Assembly: GCA_944389415.1 (NCBI GenBank)
Contig: CALXMF010000008.1
Location: forward strand, 1-64,000
Length of the DNA: 64,000 nt
From: an uncultured Spirochaetota bacterium
GTDB taxonomy: Bacteria > Spirochaetota > Spirochaetia > Treponematales > Treponemataceae
Direction of reading: 5' to 3'
Shown one piece after another: positions 7,423-17,310 of this stretch. How positions within the stretch are numbered: the first letter of the stretch is position 1; each line of letters begins with the position of its first letter. Position numbers and translations under genes: made by a program. Under the pieces are notes generated by a model. It saw only the letters and a list, made by a program, of their open reading frames with translations. It did not search any database and was not told the DNA's origin.

Positions 7423-8760
7423 ATGGCTGCGCCTCTTAAAGACAAAATTCCGCCCCATGATCTTGACGCTGAACAGGCTACGCTTGGGGCGTTGCTTTAC
7501 GATTGGGGCGCAGTTAGTACAGTTCTTTCTTTCCTCCGTCCAGATCGTTTTTATTCTCTCCAAAATCAAGTTGTCTTTGAAGCCATGATTTCTCTTTTTA
7601 AAAAGGGAATTCGCGGTGATATTCTTACCCTAATCGAAGAGTTAAGGTCCGCTGGCAAGTTAGAAGCTGCTGGAGGGGCTGGTTATGTCAGTGCGCTGCC
7701 TGATACTGTTCCTACCAGTGCTAATATTGAATATTACGCAAGAATTGTGCTTGATAAATCTATCAGACGTGATCTGATTCATATTTCTTCTCAAATTACA
7801 GCTGAATCGCATGATGATACAAAAGAGAGCCGTGGTATTCTTGAGGATGCGCAAAATAAAATTTTTGCACTGACCGATATTAATCAGACGCAGACGATAA
7901 AGTCTATGACTGAATTAATGCCTGCGACACTTGAGGTTATTGAAACACATATTCGTAATCGTGACGCCTATACGGGTATTCCTTCTGGTTTTACCGATCT
8001 GGATAATATGACGAGCGGTTTTCAGAATTCTGAACTGATTATTATAGGTGCCCGTCCTTCGATTGGAAAAACTGCTCTTGCGTTATCAATGTCTCAAAAT
8101 ATAGCTGTGGAACGGAAAATCCCTACAGGTTTTTTTTCGCTTGAAATGTCGTGTCAGCAGATAGGGCAGCGTCTTTTATCTCAGGAAGCCCGTATTCCCT
8201 CTCAGAAACTGCGTTCAGGCATGCTCAAAATGGATGATTTGCAGCGTCTGCAGGATGCGGCTAGCCGCTGTTATGAGTCTCCCTTTTATGTTGTTGACAG
8301 TCCAAATATGAAATTGCTTGATTTGCGGGCTATTGCACGGCAAATGGTACTGCAGTATCGGGTTAAAATAATTTTTATTGATTATTTAACGCTTGTCACA
8401 AGTGAAAATACAACTATTCCCAGGCATGAACAGATTGCGGAGATTTCGCGGTCACTTAAGAGTCTTGCCAGAGAACTTGCTATTCCTGTTGTTGCGTTAT
8501 CACAAGTAAAACGTGATGCAGAAGGACAGAGACCAACTCTCGCAGATTTGCGGGAATCCGGTTCCATTGAGCAGGATGCGGATGTTGTTATGTTTCTGCA
8601 CCGTGATCGCCGTCATGAGACTGATCAGGAAGAACGATCGCCAGTGCAGGATACGGAATTGATTTTATCAAAACAGCGCAACGGTCCGATAGGAGATATT
8701 CATATCGCATATCTCCCTTCGTATACAAAATTTGAAAATAAAACAGATCAAACTATTTGA
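7423..8760 (+). CDS. dnaB: Replicative DNA helicase
   Basis: A 445-residue DnaB. The N-terminal domain begins PPHDLDAEQATLGALL, typical of the family. The RecA-like C-terminal motor has Walker A GARPSIGKTAL near residue 209, FFSLEMS, the Walker B segment IIFIDYLTLV, and LRESGSIEQDADVVMFLHR near the end. It forms the hexameric ring that unwinds DNA at replication forks. Last gene of the rpsF operon. No strong ribosome site precedes the ATG, and it starts only 17 bp after rplI, so translation may be coupled. Confidence 0.96.
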   Translation: MAAPLKDKIPPHDLDAEQATLGALLYDWGAVSTVLSFLRPDRFYSLQNQVVFEAMISLFKKGIRGDILTLIEELRSAGKLEAAGGAGYVSALPDTVPTSANIEYYARIVLDKSIRRDLIHISSQITAESHDDTKESRGILEDAQNKIFALTDINQTQTIKSMTELMPATLEVIETHIRNRDAYTGIPSGFTDLDNMTSGFQNSELIIIGARPSIGKTALALSMSQNIAVERKIPTGFFSLEMSCQQIGQRLLSQEARIPSQKLRSGMLKMDDLQRLQDAASRCYESPFYVVDSPNMKLLDLRAIARQMVLQYRVKIIFIDYLTLVTSENTTIPRHEQIAEISRSLKSLARELAIPVVALSQVKRDAEGQRPTLADLRESGSIEQDADVVMFLHRDRRHETDQEERSPVQDTELILSKQRNGPIGDIHIAYLPSYTKFENKTDQTI

Positions 8761-8788
8761 TTTATTGCTGTTGTGTTGATCTATTCAC

Positions 8789-10690
8789 TTAAAATTCAAA
8801 CCATTGTCCGCCTGTAGTTAAGTACCAGTCTGCAAGAATTGTTCCATTACCTTGTTTATACCAAGAAATACTGCCATCACGATTGAGAACTACAACATGT
8901 GTTCTGTTTCTGGTTATTTTGAGTGGTAGTGATGCTGATCTGTTAAGCTGACTTTCCCGCCTTGACTGTACATTATATGATCTCACTTGTGTTTTACCCA
9001 TATTGGTGTATAGTGTTGTTCCGTAAAGATAAATGAATGCATTTGTATCTTCATCTGCAAGTTGTAATATCTGATTCATACTTCGGCGTGTTGGATAGTA
9101 AGCGCCTACTGCCGTTTTTTTACTGTTCCCTTCTACAGATATATTGATAAAATATACCGGTGCATTTGTTACTGCCGGATCGTATGAGAGTGAATATGCA
9201 ACATCTCCGCTTACCGGAAGCATGACAGTCTCTTTTGTTGTCAGATCTACGCTGATGAGCGGCGATTTAGGTTCACTGGCTGCTGATTTTGCGATTATCA
9301 TTTGGTTGTTATACAATACCGCATCCTGAATGCCGGTTCCCCGATAAATTTCTGTTTGAGAGCCAGTATTCATATCATATATATTAACAGTAGAACTCCC
9401 TTCGATGTATACAAGCGTATCGTTGTAAATCTGAAGTGTTTGGATATCATTGCGTGGCGTGAATAGTACTTTTGCCGCATTTGTAGTAGGTGAGACCTGT
9501 TTAATTGATTGGCGTGTACCTTTAGACCAGAAAATAATAGTATCTTTGTATACGGTAAAATTAGTATAGTTAGCGTTTTCTGTTACTTTACTTACTGCTC
9601 CGGTTGTATATGATGAGCTGTAAACGGTATCTTTTGTCAGAAAATAAAATTCTTCGCCATAGGATGCTGCATCATATATTTTCTGATATCTGTTTTCTGT
9701 TATTTTCTGTGCTTCCGCAGTCAGGTACAGAGGGTCAATACTGATAGAAAAAAGATTTCCGTCAGCAGTACCGACGATTATATTATTATCACTTTTAACA
9801 GCCGCAACTATAGAATTGCTTTGTGGACCTGTAAATGTTCGTATAGTAACAGGCCCGGCAACAGATAAATTGTTATCATTCTGTATCTGTTTTATTAAAA
9901 AACTTCGATTTTCTGTTTCAATGTAATACAATCCTGTATCGGCAGGAGAAGGGATAAGTATTGGGTTTTTAGCAGAAACACGCGATAAAACGGTTCCTGT
10001 GAGTGCATCTGTAATATATATGCTGTTATTTTTTACACCTGCCAAAAATAGATTGTTATTAAAGAATGTCAGTTGTGATAATCCTGATTCCGCCGTAAAA
10101 CTGTTTTTCTGAGTGCCTGATGACATATTGTAATAAGTGAGCAGTCCGGATGGCGAGTATGTGACAGAACTTTTTTCTGTCTGTCCCGTTATGAATAGAG
10201 AAATAATTCCTGTACCTTCTTTTATTTTTTTTACCTGTCTGCCCATTGATGATTCAAAAAAATATGTACCGCTTACTGAAGCTGTTCCAACAACTAAGTA
10301 TGATCCCTTTGCAGTATAATTAAGATATGTAATTGTTGTATTAAATCGTTTTGCGTATTTTCGTGTTTGTGTTTTCCAGTTCCAGACAGATATCCTGTGT
10401 AATGTATAGCCATCTGTTTCATAGACAGCTACATCTGTTCCGTTTGGATGAACTGCAACCATTCGTATTTCCAGGTCTGTAAGCTGATAATGTTCTCCCT
10501 GCCCATATATAGGTGTCCATTTTGTAAGAAAACCGTCTTTTCCAGCTGAGTAAAACGCTCCGCTGCTGTCAGGAACTGTCAATGTGGTAATAGCACTTTG
10601 ATGTGCCTGTGTTGATATATGCGGCTGTGCGTATATGCAGCCAATATAGATTAATAAAAAAGATATGCAAATAGAAAATAGCCTTTTCAT
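8789..10690 (-). CDS. Exported beta-propeller (WD40/PQQ-like) protein
   Basis: A 633-residue protein with a Sec signal peptide (MKRLFSICISFLLIYIGCIYAQ). The rest is built of short beta-rich repeats of about 40 residues. Examples are SAITTLTVPDSSGAFYSAGK, which resembles a WD40 strand, and others in which DTxxY or NNxxx turns recur. This fits a periplasmic beta-propeller of at least seven blades. No enzymatic motif is visible. It lies 27 bp after rseP on the same strand and is probably the last gene of the rpsB-rseP block. A scaffold or envelope-assembly role is only a guess. Confidence 0.65.
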   Translation of the reverse strand: MKRLFSICISFLLIYIGCIYAQPHISTQAHQSAITTLTVPDSSGAFYSAGKDGFLTKWTPIYGQGEHYQLTDLEIRMVAVHPNGTDVAVYETDGYTLHRISVWNWKTQTRKYAKRFNTTITYLNYTAKGSYLVVGTASVSGTYFFESSMGRQVKKIKEGTGIISLFITGQTEKSSVTYSPSGLLTYYNMSSGTQKNSFTAESGLSQLTFFNNNLFLAGVKNNSIYITDALTGTVLSRVSAKNPILIPSPADTGLYYIETENRSFLIKQIQNDNNLSVAGPVTIRTFTGPQSNSIVAAVKSDNNIIVGTADGNLFSISIDPLYLTAEAQKITENRYQKIYDAASYGEEFYFLTKDTVYSSSYTTGAVSKVTENANYTNFTVYKDTIIFWSKGTRQSIKQVSPTTNAAKVLFTPRNDIQTLQIYNDTLVYIEGSSTVNIYDMNTGSQTEIYRGTGIQDAVLYNNQMIIAKSAASEPKSPLISVDLTTKETVMLPVSGDVAYSLSYDPAVTNAPVYFINISVEGNSKKTAVGAYYPTRRSMNQILQLADEDTNAFIYLYGTTLYTNMGKTQVRSYNVQSRRESQLNRSASLPLKITRNRTHVVVLNRDGSISWYKQGNGTILADWYLTTGGQWFEF

Positions 10691-10717
10691 AAAACCTCTT
10701 TTGGTATCATGCTATGT

Positions 10718-12061
10718 TTATCGATGAATGAGATATTGTATATCATTGAATAGGGCGAATACAAAAATAATGAGGATAACTGCTGCTCCGGCAAATTGAA
10801 TGTAATAAACTATTTTGGGGTGTATTTGTCTGCGCAGCAGGATTTGCAGAAAAGCGACAAGAATAAGTCCGCCATCTAGAATCGGGATAGGTAGCAGGTT
10901 CATGATGAATAGCGATATGCTGATGAGTGCGAGAAAATTAAGAATACTTGAAAGGCCCTCTGAAAAACCGGCAGAGAAACTGCTTTTTACGGTATCTCCC
11001 AGCATAACAGTAATCCGGACAGGACCTGAAACAGCTTTTGAAACGTCTACTCCCTGAAACAGCAGCATGATTCCTTTTACAGTCAATACGAGCATTTCCG
11101 CGGTGTCACAGATTCCATGAAATAACGCCGGAAAAAAAGAATATGTTGGTGATTCGACTTGAGGAAGTGAAAAATATAACCCATCGATAATAGCTGTCTG
11201 AGACTCTGTCCCAGTATAGAACAGTTCTACTATTTGCCCATTACGATTAACTATGATTGGAAACGATAATTGTTCCGCAGCTGCTTTTTGTATATCTGCG
11301 GTATTTTCAATTTTTATACCATTGATTGTGGTAATCAGATCTCCCTTCTGCAAACCGGCCTGTTCTGCAGCACTTCCTGCTTTAATAGAGTCGACAACTG
11401 GTTCAATCCAACTGACGACTCCCAATTTTCCGCTGCCTGTTTCGTGATCCATTTCGATAGGAACAGAAACGGTTTGAATTTCACCATTTCGGGAGAAAGT
11501 AATTGGTATAGTCTCGTTTGGGTGTGTTGCAATAGTTTGTGTTATATCAGAAAAGGTCTGTATATCCTTGCTGCCAATTTTTAGAATTCGGTCTCCTGTC
11601 TGCATTCCAGCAATATGTGCTGGTGAAGAAATATCTGGATAAATTTCATCCGCCATGATAACCCGATTGTCTGCGCTGTAGTAGGTATATCCAACCATTG
11701 CAATAATAGTAAATGAAAGAAACGCAAAAAACAAATTTGCAAAAGGGCCAGCGAATGCGATACAAATTCGTTTTAATGGATGTACTCCATAAAAAGAATC
11801 AGCTTCTGCTGGTATATAGGAAAGTTTTTCATCTATCGCCTGTTGAAAGGCTTTTTCTCCTTTCATTCCGCAGTAACCGCCAAGGGGCAGAAGTGACAGT
11901 CTATAATCAGTCATCCCAATTTTTTTGTGCCAGATAACAGGACCCATCCCAATAGAAAAGGATTCAACTGCCACACCGCAATATCTGGCTGCAATAAAAT
12001 GACCTGCCTCGTGAATAAAAACGATAATACCGAGGCAAAGGATGCCCCAGAGAATTGTCAT
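10718..12061 (-). CDS. rseP: RIP metalloprotease RseP (site-2 protease)
   Basis: A 447-residue intramembrane zinc protease. HEAGH (residues 17-21) lies in the first membrane helix and the second zinc ligand is in LLPIPILDGG near residue 396. Two PDZ domains sit in the periplasmic loop (GMQTGDRILKIG and GLQKGDLITTING). The usual role is cleavage of anti-sigma factors and remnant signal peptides inside the membrane. It begins one base after the dxr stop codon, a position shared by many spirochaetes and proteobacteria. Confidence 0.95.
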   Translation of the reverse strand: MTILWGILCLGIIVFIHEAGHFIAARYCGVAVESFSIGMGPVIWHKKIGMTDYRLSLLPLGGYCGMKGEKAFQQAIDEKLSYIPAEADSFYGVHPLKRICIAFAGPFANLFFAFLSFTIIAMVGYTYYSADNRVIMADEIYPDISSPAHIAGMQTGDRILKIGSKDIQTFSDITQTIATHPNETIPITFSRNGEIQTVSVPIEMDHETGSGKLGVVSWIEPVVDSIKAGSAAEQAGLQKGDLITTINGIKIENTADIQKAAAEQLSFPIIVNRNGQIVELFYTGTESQTAIIDGLYFSLPQVESPTYSFFPALFHGICDTAEMLVLTVKGIMLLFQGVDVSKAVSGPVRITVMLGDTVKSSFSAGFSEGLSSILNFLALISISLFIMNLLPIPILDGGLILVAFLQILLRRQIHPKIVYYIQFAGAAVILIIFVFALFNDIQYLIHR

Positions 12062-12062
12062 A

Positions 12063-13181
12063 CTACCTCCGGTTCAGAAAATCGCAGGCCAGTTTGCGTG
12101 CCTGTGTATCTAACAAAAGAACATCACTGATCGTAACAGCTGCCATACTCCAGTCTTTTTCAAGGACAAAACGTGTCGTATCTGTGATTTCTTGAAAACT
12201 GATTTGTCCTGCAAGAAACGCATGGGCAGCGACTTCGTTGGCGGCATTATAAGCAATGGTATAACTGCCTTTATTGCGTATTGCGTCATATGCAAGCGCA
12301 AGCATTGGGAAATCCTGTAAGCGGGGAGGGTAGAATGTTAAAGATATCCCCGTATCAAAAGCTCCATCAGTAGGATCAAACTGTTTCAAACTGTTAGGTA
12401 CTATGTCAGGCCACATGAGTGCGTTTAAAATCGGATGTCGCATATCTGGAGGCGATATCTGTGCATACAGAACACCATCTGCTGTTCTGATAAAAGAATG
12501 AACAAGACTTTGCGGATGAACTGTTACCTGTACTTGTTCTGGCGCAAGATCAAACAGAGCACAGGCTTCAATTACTTCAAGTCCTTTATTTGCGAGCGTT
12601 GCTGAATCAATCGTAATTTTTTGGCCCATATTCCATGTGGGGTGTTTGAGGGCGTCAGCGGCAGTCACACAGGCAAGCTCTTCTTTTGTGAGCGTTCTGA
12701 ATGGTCCCCCTGAAGCAGTGAGTATTACAGATGTAAGATTGTTTTTGCCAAAGCGCTCTATCATGCTGAATATGGCAGAATGTTCTGAATCAACTGGCAA
12801 AATCATGCAGCCGTTGTTTTTTGCGAGTGTTTTTATCTGTTTGGCCGCCATTACAAGCGTTTCTTTATTTGCCAGTGCAAGATGTATGCCAAGTTCAAGC
12901 GCCGCCGCCGAGAATTTCAGCCCTGCTGAACCTGCGATTCCATTTACAACGATATCTGCTTCTGAAGATTTTAATAAATCATATATCTGTTGAGTATTCG
13001 CTTCTGATGTTAATAGTGTGTGTATGCAGTTAAACTCTGCAGCTAACTGTTCCAGTTTTGTTTGATTTGAATGTGCTGTTAATGCACAAACAGCAAAGTC
13101 TGATGAAAATTCACGAATAATATCAAGGGTGTTGGTACCTATGGAACCTGTACAGCCAAGAACTGCAATTTTTTTTTTCAT
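12063..13181 (-). CDS. dxr: 1-deoxy-D-xylulose 5-phosphate reductoisomerase
   Basis: A 372-residue enzyme of the MEP isoprenoid pathway that turns DXP into MEP using NADPH. The NADPH-binding motif GCTGSIGTNTLD is at residues 9-20. LANKETLV, the metal-site block PVDSEHSAIF and the loop ASGGPFR are all present. The ATG overlaps the cdsA stop by one base (TAATG). The MEP pathway appears again in this window through ispE. Confidence 0.96.
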   Translation of the reverse strand: MKKKIAVLGCTGSIGTNTLDIIREFSSDFAVCALTAHSNQTKLEQLAAEFNCIHTLLTSEANTQQIYDLLKSSEADIVVNGIAGSAGLKFSAAALELGIHLALANKETLVMAAKQIKTLAKNNGCMILPVDSEHSAIFSMIERFGKNNLTSVILTASGGPFRTLTKEELACVTAADALKHPTWNMGQKITIDSATLANKGLEVIEACALFDLAPEQVQVTVHPQSLVHSFIRTADGVLYAQISPPDMRHPILNALMWPDIVPNSLKQFDPTDGAFDTGISLTFYPPRLQDFPMLALAYDAIRNKGSYTIAYNAANEVAAHAFLAGQISFQEITDTTRFVLEKDWSMAAVTISDVLLLDTQARKLACDFLNRR

Positions 13182-14044
13182 TATCTAACTCCGGCGAGAA
13201 TTGATAGAACTATATAATATACAGGTGCGGCAAATAGAATGGAATCGATTGAATCAAGAATTCCGCCGCGTCCGAGAATGATACGTCCAGAGTCCTTGCA
13301 GCGGGCAGAACGTTTGCAGACTGATTCTGCAAGATCCCCAAGTATTCCTGCTGCTGCAACAATTATACCAAGGGAAACGGCAATAACATAGGAGCCCTGA
13401 CAAAAATCAGAAAATAAAATAGTAATTACTATAGCCGAAGATACGGCTCCAATAAAGCCGCCGATAAAACCGGCGATACTTTTATTCGGACTTGCAAGAA
13501 TTTTGCCTTTATTATTTTTCCCCAATAGAATACCAAAAAGCCATGCAAAAGAATCGCACATAAAGATCATTATAAGAAAAGCTGATATGTACAATGTGGA
13601 AAAACGCCATACTGTCATGCGGGATATGTAGGTTATCAGATAAGCACCATACAATATTACAAATGCAGAACCTGATATTTTCTGTATGGTCTGATCAAAT
13701 GGTTCCTTCTGATCTTTTCCTCCATGAAAATGAAAAATTCCCAGATAAAAAAGAATAAAAAAACATAGAACTGATATATAGTCGATATACTGATAAGAAA
13801 GCTCAAAAAAAGAGCATATACATGCTGTTATTGGAATACACAACGCTACAGCCATAACTATCTTATATGGCAACATTGCCTGTTTCTGAGAGACCAGATG
13901 ATATATTTCGGAAACCGCTATACCTGATACTAAAGTAATGATGATATGCAGAAGTAAATGATTATACGCATTAAATAGCACAATGAGTACTACAGCTGGA
14001 ATTCCGATAAAGAAAACCGTTAATCGTTGTGCAATTTTATTCAT
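13181..14044 (-). CDS. cdsA: Phosphatidate cytidylyltransferase
   Basis: A 287-residue integral membrane enzyme with about eight helices that makes CDP-diacylglycerol from phosphatidic acid and CTP. The family signature near the C-terminus is present in slightly altered form: SARCKDSGRIILGRGGILD, then SIDSILFAAP. The acidic segment MCDSFAWLFGILLGKN also fits. It lies between uppS and dxr, a classic arrangement. Confidence 0.94.
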   Translation of the reverse strand: MNKIAQRLTVFFIGIPAVVLIVLFNAYNHLLLHIIITLVSGIAVSEIYHLVSQKQAMLPYKIVMAVALCIPITACICSFFELSYQYIDYISVLCFFILFYLGIFHFHGGKDQKEPFDQTIQKISGSAFVILYGAYLITYISRMTVWRFSTLYISAFLIMIFMCDSFAWLFGILLGKNNKGKILASPNKSIAGFIGGFIGAVSSAIVITILFSDFCQGSYVIAVSLGIIVAAAGILGDLAESVCKRSARCKDSGRIILGRGGILDSIDSILFAAPVYYIVLSILAGVR

Positions 14045-14065
14045 TATAATGACACCTTTAGTTTA

Positions 14066-14776
14066 TTAGTCGCCGCCAAAACGCCGCCTGCGTTTTGCGA
14101 AATTATATATCGATGCGCTGAACTCATCTTCCGTATAGTCAGGCCACAGAGTATCTGAGAATTCAAGTTCCGCATATGCAGAGTGCCATAACAGAAAATT
14201 ACTGAGCCGTTTTTCTCCGCCGGTTCTTATAATTAAATCCGCATCCGGCAAAGTTGGAAAATCAAAATTACTACTGATTAGTTGTTCTGTAATCTGTTCA
14301 GGAGGGATATGTTGGGAAACAATTTTCGCTGCGGATCGGACAAGTTCATTCCGGCCACCGTAATTGATTGCCAGAATAACCGTCATACCGGTAAACGCTG
14401 CCGTATCCTCATAAGCTTTATCCAATTCTGCGATAACATCTTTTGGAAGTTTACTTTTGTCTCCAATATATGTTACACGGATATTATTATCTTTGTAAAA
14501 CTGGAATTCTGCGCGCAGATGTATCTTAACTAAATTCATCAAATATCCAACTTCTTCCTGTGTTCTTTTCCAATTCTCTGTTGAGAAAGTATATAAAGTA
14601 AGATATTTGATACCGAGAACAGCAGCAGTTTTTACTATTCGCTTAGTAACTTTTAAGCCCTCTTTATGTCCCGCACTGCGGGAAAGATTTCGTTTGATAG
14701 CCCATCTGCCATTGCCATCCATAATTATCCCGACGTGCTGAGGAACCGCTGCTGTTTCTGTACGTGTTGTTTCCAT
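14066..14776 (-). CDS. uppS: Isoprenyl transferase (undecaprenyl diphosphate synthase)
   Basis: A 236-residue cis-prenyltransferase making the lipid carrier for peptidoglycan and other glycans. HVGIIMDGNGRWA carries the catalytic Asp; AINYGGRNELVRSA and the RTGGEKRLSNFLLW block with YAELEF downstream complete the active site. The start overlaps the frr stop by one base. Confidence 0.96.
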   Translation of the reverse strand: METTRTETAAVPQHVGIIMDGNGRWAIKRNLSRSAGHKEGLKVTKRIVKTAAVLGIKYLTLYTFSTENWKRTQEEVGYLMNLVKIHLRAEFQFYKDNNIRVTYIGDKSKLPKDVIAELDKAYEDTAAFTGMTVILAINYGGRNELVRSAAKIVSQHIPPEQITEQLISSNFDFPTLPDADLIIRTGGEKRLSNFLLWHSAYAELEFSDTLWPDYTEDEFSASIYNFAKRRRRFGGD

Positions 14777-15327
14777 TATCCTTCCAGGATTTCTTTTTCT
14801 TTATCTTCGAAAATTTTGTTTATTTGCTGAATAAATTTGTCTGTTGCTTTCTGCAGTTCGGTTTCTGTAGTCTTCAATTCATCTTCTGTTATCAGACCGT
14901 CTTTCTGCTGTTTCTTCAACTCATCATTTCCGTCCCGTCTGATATTTCTGATTGCAACACGGCTTGATTCCGCAATGTTTTTCGCGTTTTTTACCAGTTC
15001 TTTGCGGCGCTCTGCTGTCAGCGGAGGAATTGAAATGCGAATGACTTTTCCGTCATTTGATGGGTTAAGACCAAGCTCTGATTTCTGGATAGCTTTTTCA
15101 ATTTCTCCAATGAGTGTTTTATCAAACGGCTGAAGCACGATCATGCGTGCTTCAGGAACCGATATATTTGCTACCTGTTTAAGAGGGGTAGGTGTTCCGT
15201 AATAATCAACTTTTATTTTATCAAATAGGGCGGGAGATGCCCGACCTGTACGTATCGTGTTTAACTCATCTTTCAGCGCTGAGATTGTTTTTTCCATGCG
15301 ACTGGTTGTTGTATTAATATCTGCCAT
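14776..15327 (-). CDS. frr: Ribosome recycling factor
   Basis: A 183-residue RRF, normal length. Domain I helices ([30 protein letters not shown]) and the domain II beta segment ([20 protein letters not shown]) are typical. It splits post-termination ribosomes with EF-G. Ribosome site TGAGGTAAG precedes the ATG. Confidence 0.97.
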   Translation of the reverse strand: MADINTTTSRMEKTISALKDELNTIRTGRASPALFDKIKVDYYGTPTPLKQVANISVPEARMIVLQPFDKTLIGEIEKAIQKSELGLNPSNDGKVIRISIPPLTAERRKELVKNAKNIAESSRVAIRNIRRDGNDELKKQQKDGLITEDELKTTETELQKATDKFIQQINKIFEDKEKEILEG

Positions 15328-15348
15328 ATCTTACCTCATAAAATGAAG

Positions 15349-15375
15349 AACAGCAGTAGTTATACTACTGCTGTT
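15349..15375 (-). terminator. Intercistronic hairpin between tsf and frr
   Basis: An 11-bp perfect stem (15349-15359 with 15365-15375) and five-base loop. On the minus strand only a mixed pyrimidine run follows, so it probably acts as a partial terminator or as protection of the tsf message. Confidence 0.55.
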
Positions 15376-15393
15376 TAATATACCTATCAGAAA

Positions 15394-16230
15394 TTACAGT
15401 CCAAGACGGTACAAAATGATTTTATCAAAAGACAACTTAGCGCCAACTGATTTGGCGATTTCTTCAAGTTTTTTTGCAACAGAAACTTTATCATCTTTTA
15501 CAAATGGCTGATCAACAAAACAGATATCGGCTAAATGTTTTTTCAGCTTTCCCTGTACAATACCTGCTTTTACATTTTCCGGTTTATCTAATGATTCAAC
15601 TTGTTTTGTAAAGATGTCTTTTTGCTCATTGAGATATGCTTCATCAACATCTGAACTGCGGATATACGCAGGAGTAAAAGCTGCTATATGCAGACAACAG
15701 TCATAGGCAAATTCTTTTACCGCACTATTATCTTTTGCAGATGCCGGATCAGCCTTTATCATAACAACAGTTCCTGTTTTTCCATCAGTATGAACATATG
15801 AAGCAGCGGCAACATCGGCAGGAATATCAAAAACTTCAAGACGACGCAGACTCATATTCTCACGGATCTTTGTTGCTAATTCAAGCAGCATACCGGAGAG
15901 CTCGTCATTAACAGAGTTGTATCCCTTTTCAATAGCCGTATCAAGCAATTTACCGCCGAGCGCAACAAAATCCGCGTTTTTCGCGACAAAGTCTGTTTCG
16001 CAGGTCATTTCACAAACCGCGGCTTTTGTATCTGTAATTTTGATAAAGATACGACCTTCACTTGTTGCCCGATCAGCACGTTTTTCAACTGCGGCGAGAC
16101 CTTTTTCTTTTAATATTTTTGCGGCGGCAACAGGATCGCCATTGGCTTCGGCAAGAGCCTTTTTGCATTCCATCATGCCGGCGCCTGTCTGTTCTCTCAA
16201 TGCCTTTACATCAGCAGCCTTGATTTCCAT
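15394..16230 (-). CDS. tsf: Elongation factor Ts
   Basis: A 278-residue EF-Ts, the nucleotide exchange factor of EF-Tu. The N-terminal UBA-like domain begins VKALREQTGAGMMECKKAL and the core has CEMTCETDFVAKN. Ribosome site AGGAG lies upstream. It follows rpsB, as in most bacteria. Confidence 0.97.
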   Translation of the reverse strand: MEIKAADVKALREQTGAGMMECKKALAEANGDPVAAAKILKEKGLAAVEKRADRATSEGRIFIKITDTKAAVCEMTCETDFVAKNADFVALGGKLLDTAIEKGYNSVNDELSGMLLELATKIRENMSLRRLEVFDIPADVAAASYVHTDGKTGTVVMIKADPASAKDNSAVKEFAYDCCLHIAAFTPAYIRSSDVDEAYLNEQKDIFTKQVESLDKPENVKAGIVQGKLKKHLADICFVDQPFVKDDKVSVAKKLEEIAKSVGAKLSFDKIILYRLGL

Positions 16231-16277
16231 GATATATATTTCTCCTGAATATGATGTTTATGATAATTATATAGAAT

Positions 16278-16308
16278 GCCGGACTTGTTCTATAGATATA
16301 AGTCCGGC
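16278..16308 (-). terminator. Hairpin between rpsB and tsf
   Basis: A 9-bp GC-rich stem, GCCGGACTT (16278-16286) with AAGTCCGGC (16300-16308), and a 13-base loop. No T-run follows on the minus strand. It probably tunes the S2 to EF-Ts ratio. Confidence 0.5.
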
Positions 16309-16314
16309 CGTATA

Positions 16315-17184
16315 TTACTGATACAGACTATCCTCGTCTACAAGATCATCATCTGCATCTGAAGCAAGTTCGTCTTCTTCTTTTGGTTCAGTAGGTGTAT
16401 AGTTGCTGTAATCAACAATTTCTTCTTCGTCAGATCTGATTACTGCATCTGTCATGATGTCCTCATCGTCATCCTGAAGATTTTCAATGATTTTCAGACC
16501 TGTTTCGGCATCTGCTTCAAGAACAGCATTTGCAATAATCTGGGTGAACAAAGTAATAGCACGAATTGCATCATCATTGCCGGGAATGGGGAAGTCTATA
16601 CCTTCCGGATTACAATTTGTATCAACGACAGCAACGATTGGAATACCCATGCGGCGTGCTTCAGCAACAGCAATGCCTTCTTTATGAGTATCAATAATAA
16701 AGATGATACCGGGCAGCTCTTTCATTTCCTTAATACCACCCAGATTTTTTTCAAGTTTTGCTTTTTCTTTAAGAATAGATGCGATTTCTTTTTTTGTTAA
16801 CTTTTCAAAGGTTCCATCAATCTCCATCTTTTCAAGTTTCTTGAGACGGAGCAAAGATTTTTTTATTGTTGCAAAATTTGTCAACATACCACCAAGCCAG
16901 CGATTGTTAACATAAAACATATTGCAGCGTTCTGCTTCTTTTGCGATTGCCTGCTGAGCTTGTTTTTTAGTGCCGACAAACAAAACTGTTTTACCTTCAC
17001 TAGTCACTTTACGGACTGCATCATATGCGTCTTTAATCGCAACAATAGTTTTCTGCAGATCAATGATATGAATCCCATTACGTTCCGCAAAAATGTATTT
17101 TTTCATGCGGGGATCCCAGCGCTTGACTTGATGTCCAAAATGAACACCTGATTCAAGCAGACTCTTCATGGTTACAACTGCCAT
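16315..17184 (-). CDS. rpsB: 30S ribosomal protein S2
   Basis: A 289-residue S2 protein. [20 protein letters not shown] and ADTLVGTKKQ-like [12 protein letters not shown] are typical, as is [25 protein letters not shown] split over two strands. The start at 17184 ([10 protein letters not shown]) is chosen because GAAGGAG lies six bases upstream; an in-frame ATG 15 bases earlier has no such site. The last 55 residues are a strongly acidic tail rich in Asp and Glu, longer than in most S2 proteins. Confidence 0.95.
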   Translation of the reverse strand: MAVVTMKSLLESGVHFGHQVKRWDPRMKKYIFAERNGIHIIDLQKTIVAIKDAYDAVRKVTSEGKTVLFVGTKKQAQQAIAKEAERCNMFYVNNRWLGGMLTNFATIKKSLLRLKKLEKMEIDGTFEKLTKKEIASILKEKAKLEKNLGGIKEMKELPGIIFIIDTHKEGIAVAEARRMGIPIVAVVDTNCNPEGIDFPIPGNDDAIRAITLFTQIIANAVLEADAETGLKIIENLQDDDEDIMTDAVIRSDEEEIVDYSNYTPTEPKEEDELASDADDDLVDEDSLYQ

Positions 17185-17212
17185 GATTTTCTCCTTCATC
17201 GGGAAATATGAT

Positions 17213-17301
17213 ACCGGAATATTCCGGTTTTCCCACCTTACTCTATTTCTCGGGCATTGCCCGGAAGATCAGATCTGCTGTCTGTGTACAACCGACAGCA
17301 G
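17213..17301 (-). promoter_or_regulatory. Structured leader of rpsB
   Basis: Three inverted repeats fill the region before rpsB: a stem of eight base pairs (17275-17282 with 17294-17301), a five-base-pair stem (17251-17255 with 17259-17263), and a perfect 16-bp palindrome ACCGGAATATTCCGGT (17213-17228). Such a leader could mediate autoregulation by S2, as known for rpsB leaders in other bacteria, but the fold here is not one I recognise. Confidence 0.4.
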
Positions 17302-17310
17302 TCCGGCATA

